DNA of 15,368 bases. It comes from UBA11400 sp964550435. Its GTDB lineage: Bacteria; Bacteroidota; Rhodothermia; Balneolales; HLUCCA01. Made by a program: the position numbers and the translations under genes. The DNA is taken from NCBI GenBank assembly GCA_964550435.1, contig CAZJZI010000056.1:1-15368 (forward strand). The letters run 5' to 3'. How positions within the stretch are numbered: the first letter of the stretch is position 1; every line of letters starts with the position of its first letter. Under the pieces are notes generated by a model. It had not been told where the DNA came from. It worked only from the letters and a program-made list of their open reading frames with translations, and searched no databases. This document shows positions 6,518-11,551 of the stretch, piece by piece.

Positions 6518-8575
6518 TTATTCTGCAGACTCGTCGTCAGCTTTTTTCTTAGCCTTAGCTTTTGGTTTTTCTTCATCTGAAGCCTCTTGCTCTTTAAGCT
6601 TGTCGCGCAGAGCTTCAAGACCGGACATCTCACCTAGGGTGGTAGCACCGGTTACTGCTTCATCTTTCTTACCTTTCCCGCCTTTGCCTTTTTTAACAGT
6701 GGTTTCAGCGTCAAAACTTTTTTCGCTGACCACGATGTTACGGGAAGCTTCGTCGAATTCGATCACAGCTACATTCAACTCTTCGTCAACTTTGTAGCTT
6801 TCTGTAATAGTTTCGATTTTTGCTTCACGGGCTGGCATGAAAGCCTCAACTCCAAGTGGAAGTGCAACGAAGATACCTTTGTCAGTGATCTTGGTGACTT
6901 TAGTATCTTCAACTTTTGCGCCTACGTAGTAGTTACGGGCATACTCTTCCCAAGGGTTGGTAGCAATTTGCTTGTGTCCCAGTGAAATACGACGGTTGTC
7001 GAAATCAATTGACAAGATAACCACTTCGAGTTCGTCACCTTTGCTGACAACTTCACTTGGATGGGTCACTTTGTCGGTCCAGCTCAGATCAGATACGTGG
7101 ACCAAACCATCGATACCCGGCTCGAGTTCAATGAACACACCGAAGTTGGTCAGATTACGAACGATACCCTTATGACGTGATCCGGAAGGATACTTCATTT
7201 CGAGTTCTTTCCATGGATCGTTTTCAAGCTGCTTCACGCCAAGAGAAACTTTCTTCTCTGTTTTGTTGATATTCAGTACGATACATTCGATAACCTGATT
7301 CTTCTCAACAAGTTGTGATGGATGCTTGATGTGCTGTGTCCAGGACATTTCAGAAATGTGGATAAGACCTTCAACGCCTTTTTCGAGCTCAATAAAGGCT
7401 CCGTAATCTGCAATAGAGACCACTTTACCTTGAACTTTAGCTCCTTCAGGATACTTGGCGTCGATGTTATCCCATGGATGTGGTTGAAGTTGTTTCAAGC
7501 CGAGGGAGATACGCTTACGATCTTTATCGAACTCAAGTACTACAACGTTCAAACGCTGATCCAGTTTAACGATTTCGGATGGGTGCTCAACACGTCCCCA
7601 TGAAAGGTCAGTGATGTGCAGAAGTCCGTCAACCCCACCGAGGTCGATGAACACACCGAAGTCGGTGATATTCTTAACGGTACCTTCAAGGATTTGACCG
7701 GCTTCCATTGTAGCCAGAATTTCTTCGCGTTGCTCTTCGAGGTCGGTTTCAACAAGGGCACGGTGAGAAACGACAACATTCTCGCTGGCAGTGTTGAGTT
7801 TAACGACCATGAATTCCATAGTTTTACCCACATAGGCATCGAAGTCACGAACCGGACGCACATCGATTTGTGAACCAGGTAAGAAGGCGTCGATTCCGAA
7901 GATGTCGACCACCATACCACCTTTGATGCGGCGTTTGATAAGACCTTCGATAACGGTCTGATTATTGTGAGCTTCGTCGATTTTCTGCCATACACGCAGG
8001 GTGTCGGCTTTTTTGCGGGACAGAACCAGCTGACCGTCACGGTCTTCGACGCGATCAAGGAATACTTCTACTTCGTCGCCAGGAACAATAGTATCGGCGT
8101 TACGGAATTCGTTAACAGGTACAATACCTTCGGATTTGAAACCAATATCAACGATGACATATTTTTCGTCTCTAGAGACGATACGTCCTTTAACAATGTC
8201 TTTTTCCTTGAGTGTGCTCAAGGTGCCTTCGTACATTTTTACAAGATCGTCGTACTCGGCATTTGTATAATCTTCAGAAGCTTCTTGGAGCTCTGCAAGA
8301 GTGTACACACGCTCACTGACTTCGCCAGTGTAAGATTTCGGGGTATATGCGGTGTCCTCTTTTACTTCGACTTTTTCTTCAGCGGCTGGAGCTTCTTCGG
8401 TTACTTCGACGGCTGGAGCTTCTTCAGTTGTGGTTTCAGCAGCAGGAGCCTCTTCAGTAGTCGTTTCAGCAGCAGGAGCTGCCTCAGTTGTTTCTTCCGC
8501 AGTATCAACTACAGTTTGTTCAACATTGGTTTCTTCTTCGTTTTGGAGAGTTTCTTTATTTAACTCGTCAGTCAT
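6518..8575 (-). CDS. rpsA: 30S ribosomal protein S1
   Basis: The 685-residue protein is S1, which binds mRNA at the 30S subunit and helps start translation, especially on messages with weak Shine-Dalgarno sequences, as most are here. Six S1 (OB-fold) domains can be placed by eye at about 127-190, 207-275, 295-362, 379-450, 467-535 and 553-620. The central ones carry the strongest repeats, such as TDFGVFIDLGGVDGLLHITDLSW (from about 304) and TNFGVFIELEPGIDGLVHVSDLSW (from about 476). Before them is an acidic, low-complexity extension (1-75) with 10-residue tandem repeats; after them is a Lys-rich, Gly/Ala tail (626-685). The protein is longer than the roughly 557-residue E. coli S1; extensions of this kind occur in Bacteroidota-like S1 proteins. 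It lies 104 bp after cmk, a conserved gene pair. The leader has only ACAGG about 8 bases before the ATG. Its 3' end is closed by a terminator. Confidence 0.97.
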   Translation of the reverse strand: MTDELNKETLQNEEETNVEQTVVDTAEETTEAAPAAETTTEEAPAAETTTEEAPAVEVTEEAPAAEEKVEVKEDTAYTPKSYTGEVSERVYTLAELQEASEDYTNAEYDDLVKMYEGTLSTLKEKDIVKGRIVSRDEKYVIVDIGFKSEGIVPVNEFRNADTIVPGDEVEVFLDRVEDRDGQLVLSRKKADTLRVWQKIDEAHNNQTVIEGLIKRRIKGGMVVDIFGIDAFLPGSQIDVRPVRDFDAYVGKTMEFMVVKLNTASENVVVSHRALVETDLEEQREEILATMEAGQILEGTVKNITDFGVFIDLGGVDGLLHITDLSWGRVEHPSEIVKLDQRLNVVVLEFDKDRKRISLGLKQLQPHPWDNIDAKYPEGAKVQGKVVSIADYGAFIELEKGVEGLIHISEMSWTQHIKHPSQLVEKNQVIECIVLNINKTEKKVSLGVKQLENDPWKELEMKYPSGSRHKGIVRNLTNFGVFIELEPGIDGLVHVSDLSWTDKVTHPSEVVSKGDELEVVILSIDFDNRRISLGHKQIATNPWEEYARNYYVGAKVEDTKVTKITDKGIFVALPLGVEAFMPAREAKIETITESYKVDEELNVAVIEFDEASRNIVVSEKSFDAETTVKKGKGGKGKKDEAVTGATTLGEMSGLEALRDKLKEQEASDEEKPKAKAKKKADDESAE
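8378..8487 (-). repeat. Tandem 30-bp coding repeats in the rpsA N-terminus
   Basis: Residues 31-67 of S1 are built from a roughly 10-residue unit, EEAPAAETTT, present as two near-perfect copies (31-40 and 41-50; the first starts EA) and then degenerate shorter copies ending EEAPAVEVT and EEAPAAEE. At the DNA level the first two 30-bp units are almost identical; the later ones diverge in third positions. Such in-frame repeats can change copy number without breaking the gene. Confidence 0.85.
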
Positions 8576-8663
8576 TAATAGTACCTGTTTTAGTTAGCCA
8601 CACGCACGGCGGTAAAACTGAACGTGGGATTAGGGTTATTGATTGTTTTTTCGGGATGGACCC

Positions 8664-8692
8664 GATCAGTAACTGAAACTCAGTTTCTGATC
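8664..8692 (-). other. Hairpin across the cmk stop codon, ahead of rpsA
   Basis: On the minus strand GATCAGAAACTGA and TCAGTTACTGATC pair at 12 of 13 positions (one A-A mismatch) around a 3-nt loop, and the cmk TGA lies in the stem. There is no T-run after it, so it is not a standard terminator. It stands at the head of the cmk-rpsA spacer (8576-8679) and could be an RNA-processing or stabilising element, or part of an S1 autoregulatory leader; the sequence does not decide. The remaining leader also contains GTTTTA and TAAAAC arms near the rpsA start. I see no clear separate promoter for rpsA. Confidence 0.4.
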
Positions 8693-9324
8693 CGATCCAC
8701 GATCCGTTGTACTTGTTCATTAAAGCTCACCGAACTAGTGTCGATTTCGATGGCGTCGTCGGCTTTTCGCAATGGAGCTACCTCGCGGGTAGAATCGAGA
8801 TGATCGCGCGATTTCAGGTTTTCGACAATATCGTCGAGATCTGCTTCCAGACCTGATTGCTGCATCTCTATTAGTCTGCGGGCAGCCCGTTTATGAATGT
8901 CGGCCGTCAAGAAGAACTTGAAGTCGGCATCTGGAAAAACCACTGTACCCAGGTCCCTTCCATCAGCAATAAAATTACCTGATTTCACGAAATTACGAAG
9001 CAAATTGTTCACAAAATTGCGGGCTTGGGGCATCGCTGCTACCTCGCTCACTTTATCAGATACAAACTGCTCACGGATCGTACGGGTCACGTCGGCACCG
9101 TCTACACAGACAGAAAAAATACCGTCAGTATACGACACCTGCACATCGGCATGTTCAAGAGCATCAAAGAACGTATCACGTTGACACGCACTATTCAGGT
9201 AAATCAGGGTAACTGCACGGTAAAAAGCACCGGAGTCAAGGTAGTGGAGTCCGCAGCGTTGAGCTACCTCTTTTGCTGTCGAACTTTTACCGGATCCGGC
9301 CGGCCCGTCAATCACCACAATCAT
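8680..9324 (-). CDS. cmk: Cytidylate kinase
   Basis: The 214-residue cytoplasmic enzyme phosphorylates CMP and dCMP with ATP, supplying CDP for RNA, DNA and phospholipid synthesis. The whole family pattern is visible: P-loop GPAGSGKS (7-14), DSGAFYRAVT (30-39), the NMP-binding GRDLGTVVFPDAD (122-134), and the late motif SRDHLDSTREVAPLRKADDA (172-191) with the lid arginines. Length is standard (about 220). The ATG gives a P-loop starting at residue 7, as expected, although no Shine-Dalgarno is seen. A -33/-7 type promoter lies 30-60 bp upstream. It precedes rpsA in the same direction, an arrangement conserved in many bacteria, and is divergent from rpsT. Confidence 0.97.
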   Translation of the reverse strand: MIVVIDGPAGSGKSSTAKEVAQRCGLHYLDSGAFYRAVTLIYLNSACQRDTFFDALEHADVQVSYTDGIFSVCVDGADVTRTIREQFVSDKVSEVAAMPQARNFVNNLLRNFVKSGNFIADGRDLGTVVFPDADFKFFLTADIHKRAARRLIEMQQSGLEADLDDIVENLKSRDHLDSTREVAPLRKADDAIEIDTSSVSFNEQVQRIVDRIRN

Positions 9325-9353
9325 GCCAATGAATATTTTGTGTCAAAGTCCCA

Positions 9354-9383
9354 CAAATTATAGAGTTTGCTACTAATTATCAA
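9354..9383 (-). promoter_or_regulatory. Candidate cmk(-rpsA) promoter, -33/-7 type
   Basis: On the minus strand TTG (9383-9381) is followed after 18 bp by TATAATTTG (9362-9354). This resembles the Bacteroidota sigma-A pattern (-33 TTG, -7 TAnnTTTG, with one extra base inside the -7 box) and has the same geometry as the clpC candidate. Transcription would start around 9346-9348, giving a leader of about 22-25 nt before the cmk ATG. Confidence 0.55.
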
Positions 9384-9390
9384 ATATTTT

Positions 9391-9407
9391 CTTGTTTCTG
9401 AAACAAG
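9391..9407. promoter_or_regulatory. Palindrome between the divergent cmk and rpsT promoters
   Basis: CTTGTTT (9391-9397) and AAACAAG (9401-9407) are perfect 7-bp arms around CTG. The left arm contains the TTG taken as the -33 element of the rpsT promoter, and the palindrome lies 8 bp upstream of the cmk -33. A protein bound here could affect both promoters. It is equally possible that it is a chance palindrome in AT-rich DNA. Confidence 0.4.
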
Positions 9408-9422
9408 TATGTCTTAATTTTG
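9392..9422 (+). promoter_or_regulatory. Candidate rpsT-gpmI promoter, -33/-7 type
   Basis: TTG (9392-9394) is followed after 20 bp by TAATTTTG (9415-9422), a perfect match to the TAnnTTTG -7 box of Bacteroidota promoters at the accepted spacing. Transcription would start near 9428, giving a leader of about 40 nt before the rpsT ATG. This is the clearest promoter in the window. Confidence 0.7.
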
Positions 9423-9469
9423 AGGTCTACGAAATTTTTTCAAGCAACCATTTTGTATTCCTTATATAT

Positions 9470-9724
9470 ATGCCACAGCATAAATCTTCTGTAAAACGAG
9501 TAAGACAAGACGCCAAGCGACGTATTCACAACCGTGCATTGCGTTCAAAAATGAGAACTTTGGTTAAAAGTGTTCTCAAAAGCACCGACAAAGCTACGGC
9601 TGAAACCAACCTTAAAAGCGCGGTTTCTTACCTCGATCGTATGGCGGTTAAAGGTATCGTTCACAAAAACAACGCTGCCAACAAAAAGTCTACTTTGGTC
9701 CGTTACGTAAACGGCCTGCAATAA
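9470..9724 (+). CDS. rpsT: 30S ribosomal protein S20
   Basis: The 84-residue, strongly basic helical protein is S20, which binds 16S rRNA early in 30S assembly. It starts MPQHKSSVKRVRQDAKRRIH, the normal N-terminus of the family, and ends with VHKNNAANKKSTLVRYVNGL, the typical C-terminal helix region. The reading frame is open further upstream to a Met at 9392, but that ATG overlaps the promoter and the extra 26 residues are hydrophobic and unlike S20, so the ATG at 9470 is chosen. No Shine-Dalgarno precedes it, only TATTCCTTATAT. It is divergent from cmk and is followed after 10 bp by gpmI, so the two are probably one transcript. Confidence 0.96.
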   Translation: MPQHKSSVKRVRQDAKRRIHNRALRSKMRTLVKSVLKSTDKATAETNLKSAVSYLDRMAVKGIVHKNNAANKKSTLVRYVNGLQ

Positions 9725-9734
9725 TAGTTCGGTT

Positions 9735-11246
9735 ATGAGCAAAGCTCTGTTGGTTATACTCGACGGTTACGGGATCAGCGAAGATCCCTCCGTGAGTGCC
9801 ATCGAGCAAGCCAACAAACCGTTCCTTGACCAACTCTTCTCTTCAAATCCAAAATCCTGGCTCAGAGCCGACGGCGAGTTCGTAGGTCTTCCCGACGGAC
9901 AATTCGGCAATTCAGAGGTTGGTCACCTGAATATCGGAGCCGGACGCATCGTGTGGCAGGAACTTTCCCGCATCGATAAAGCAATACGCGAGAAGACCTT
10001 TTTTCAGGACCCTACCCTGCTACAAGCAATTAATGACGCCAAAAAGACTGGGCGTATCCACCTGATGGGACTTTTTTCCGATGGTGGCGTGCATTCGCAT
10101 GTAAATCACCTGTACGCACTGTTAGAATTGTGTAAGCAAGAAGGTCTTTCCGAAGTTTACATCCACGCATTTACTGATGGTCGGGATACCAACCCTGATT
10201 CTGGAATCCGCTATCTGGCAGAATTCGAACAAAAAGCATCTGAAATAGGCGTTGGACGTGTAGTTTCTGTTGTTGGACGTTACTTTGCTATGGACCGCGA
10301 TAATCGCTGGGAGCGCGTTCAAAAAGCATATCGATTACTGACTGATGGTACCGGAGCAAATGCAGATTCAGCCAGACAAGTATTTGAACAGTCCTACGCC
10401 ACTCAGAAAACTGATGAGTTCATTGAACCACATTCAGTCGGGCTTGATTACGAGTCCACTCGAATGAGTAAAAACGATACTGTTCTCTTTTTCAATTTCC
10501 GGGGTGACCGCGCTCGTGAAATTACACGTGCACTGACCGAACCGGAATTCGACTCCTTCGATCGTGGTCTGCTGAATCTGAAGTACTATTGTTTTACACA
10601 GTATGATGCTACATTCGGACATGTGGACGTAGTTTTTAAACCGGTGCCAATGACCAACACCCTTGGAGAGGTAGTAAGCCAGGCTGGTAAAAAACAACTT
10701 CGAATCGCTGAGACCGAAAAGTATCCGCATGTTACCTATTTCTTCAACGGTGGCATCGAGACTCCAAACGCCGGTGAAGAACGAATTCTTGTAGCTTCTC
10801 CAAAAGTCGCAACATACGACTTACAGCCGGAGATGAGCGCCTTTGAAGTAACCGATAAACTTTGTAGTGCGCTCAATACCAGTGAGTTTGAGTTGGTCGT
10901 ACTAAATTATGCCAATCCGGATATGGTTGGACACACGGGCATCATGTCAGCTGCCGTAGCTGCTATCGAAGCAATTGACAAATGCATGGAAAAGACGGTT
11001 ACAACTGCCATTAAAAATGGATACACTGTTGTTGTTATTGCAGATCACGGCAATGCAGATATAATGGTCCAGCCTGATGGATCCCCACACACAGCACATA
11101 CCCTTGCGAAAGTTCCTGTAGTAATCGCCGGGCATCCGAGTAACCCAACACCCGACCATGGAACCCTGGCCGATGTTGCCCCTACCCTTCTCAAAATTAT
11201 GGGTATCCCCCAACCTTCTGAAATGACGGGTAAAGCGTTGATTTGA
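9735..11246 (+). CDS. gpmI: 2,3-bisphosphoglycerate-independent phosphoglycerate mutase
   Basis: The 503-residue enzyme interconverts 3- and 2-phosphoglycerate in glycolysis and gluconeogenesis by a phosphoserine intermediate, using two metal ions (usually Mn2+) and no bisphosphoglycerate cofactor. The phosphatase-like domain is split as usual: Asp10 in VILDGYG and the catalytic Ser60 in GNSEVGHLNIGAGR at the N-terminus, and NPDMVGHTG (394-402), IADHGNAD (435-442) and HTAHT (452-456) at the C-terminus. Between them is the transferase domain with DGRDTNPDSG (148-157), GRYFAMDRDNRWERVQKAY (181-199) and FFNFRGDRAREITRAL (252-267). Length is standard (about 510). Small departures are GYG for the common GWG and DGRDTNP for DGRDTPP; neither removes a known catalytic residue. 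It follows rpsT by 10 bp and its stop codon lies within a hairpin. Confidence 0.98.
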   Translation: MSKALLVILDGYGISEDPSVSAIEQANKPFLDQLFSSNPKSWLRADGEFVGLPDGQFGNSEVGHLNIGAGRIVWQELSRIDKAIREKTFFQDPTLLQAINDAKKTGRIHLMGLFSDGGVHSHVNHLYALLELCKQEGLSEVYIHAFTDGRDTNPDSGIRYLAEFEQKASEIGVGRVVSVVGRYFAMDRDNRWERVQKAYRLLTDGTGANADSARQVFEQSYATQKTDEFIEPHSVGLDYESTRMSKNDTVLFFNFRGDRAREITRALTEPEFDSFDRGLLNLKYYCFTQYDATFGHVDVVFKPVPMTNTLGEVVSQAGKKQLRIAETEKYPHVTYFFNGGIETPNAGEERILVASPKVATYDLQPEMSAFEVTDKLCSALNTSEFELVVLNYANPDMVGHTGIMSAAVAAIEAIDKCMEKTVTTAIKNGYTVVVIADHGNADIMVQPDGSPHTAHTLAKVPVVIAGHPSNPTPDHGTLADVAPTLLKIMGIPQPSEMTGKALI

Positions 11247-11266
11247 ATCGCAGAGCGATTCAAATC
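11240..11266 (+). repeat. Perfect inverted repeat spanning the gpmI stop codon
   Basis: GATTTGAATCGC (11240-11251) and GCGATTCAAATC (11255-11266) are perfect 12-bp arms around AGA; T11239/A11267 extend the pairing. The TGA at 11244-11246 lies in the left arm. It is not followed by T residues, so it is not a typical intrinsic terminator. It may protect the 3' end of the rpsT-gpmI message. It is the first of three adjacent inverted repeats. Confidence 0.8.
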
Positions 11267-11267
11267 A

Positions 11268-11398
11268 GTAAACTGAAAACAGTAAACAGCCCTGCGAATC
11301 CGAGTTTACATGATTTCATTTGTATATAATCTATACGTTAACAGAGACCTTTGTTAATTATCACAAAGTGGATGGGTCGTTTACCGTTTTCAGTTTAC
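11268..11398. repeat. 131-bp segment bounded by 20-bp inverted repeats
   Basis: The left end GTAAACTGAAAACAGTAAAC (11268-11287) and the right end GTTTACCGTTTTCAGTTTAC (11379-11398) are inverted copies with 19 of 20 bases matching, separated by 91 bp. The left end also contains CAGTAAAC twice, 14 bp apart. The AT-rich centre has no gene; it holds a CTTTGT/ACAAAG mini-palindrome (11349-11368) and a TATAAT (11324-11330 area) without a good -35. Size and ends resemble a small non-autonomous element or an intergenic repeat family, but I see no clear target-site duplication, so this is a suggestion only. Confidence 0.55.
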
Positions 11399-11458
11399 AC
11401 AATTATAATTTCTAGCGGCGTGGAAAACACATTCCGCTAGAAATTATAATTGTTTTTT
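11399..11458 (+). terminator. Strong hairpin with T-run, probable terminator of rpsT-gpmI
   Basis: ACAATTATAATTTCTAGCGG (11399-11418) pairs perfectly over 20 bp with CCGCTAGAAATTATAATTGT (11434-11453). The 15-nt loop can close further through GTG/CAC, and the right arm runs into a T-run (six T, 11453-11458). Only the plus direction has the T-run, so it should stop transcription from gpmI before clpC. The stem is unusually long and AT-rich for an intrinsic terminator. It abuts the right end of the 131-bp repeat and its last bases overlap the clpC -33 candidate. Confidence 0.75.
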
Positions 11459-11479
11459 CACGTTTCCCGTTATACTTTG
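11450..11479 (+). promoter_or_regulatory. Candidate clpC promoter, -33/-7 type
   Basis: TTG (11450-11452) and TATACTTTG (11471-11479) are 18 bp apart, the same spacing and same extended -7 form as the cmk candidate. Transcription would start around 11485, leaving a leader of about 65 nt. I see no CIRCE element and no clear CtsR-type operator between here and the clpC start, so heat-shock control by those factors is not indicated. Confidence 0.5.
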
Positions 11480-11551
11480 GGTCGTACATGAACTAATGCA
11501 TCGTTACAATCGTTTTGTCCTTATCAAATAGGTTAAAACCAACAGGAACTA

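Noticed and set aside
7549..8058. A 169-codon minus-strand frame within rpsA in another frame
   Set aside because: It lies wholly within conserved S1 coding sequence and its translation is only a frame-shifted shadow of it.
7967..8563. A 198-codon open frame on the plus strand opposite rpsA
   Set aside because: It is antisense to a certain gene, its protein is low-complexity Ser/Phe-rich mirror sequence of the S1 repeats, and there is no ribosome-binding site or family resemblance.
9392..9469. Upstream extension of rpsT to an earlier ATG
   Set aside because: The extra 26 residues are hydrophobic, unlike S20, and overlap a good promoter; the family N-terminus begins at 9470.
11372..11440. 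A 22-codon frame running through the inverted repeats before clpC
   Set aside because: Its sequence is explained by the two repeat arms, and there is no ribosome-binding site.
11496..11531. Two tiny upstream frames in the clpC leader (ATG-AAC-TAA at 11488 and an 11-residue basic frame whose ATG overlaps that stop)
   Set aside because: They lack a ribosome-binding site and are short enough to arise by chance; no stalling motif or attenuator was evident.
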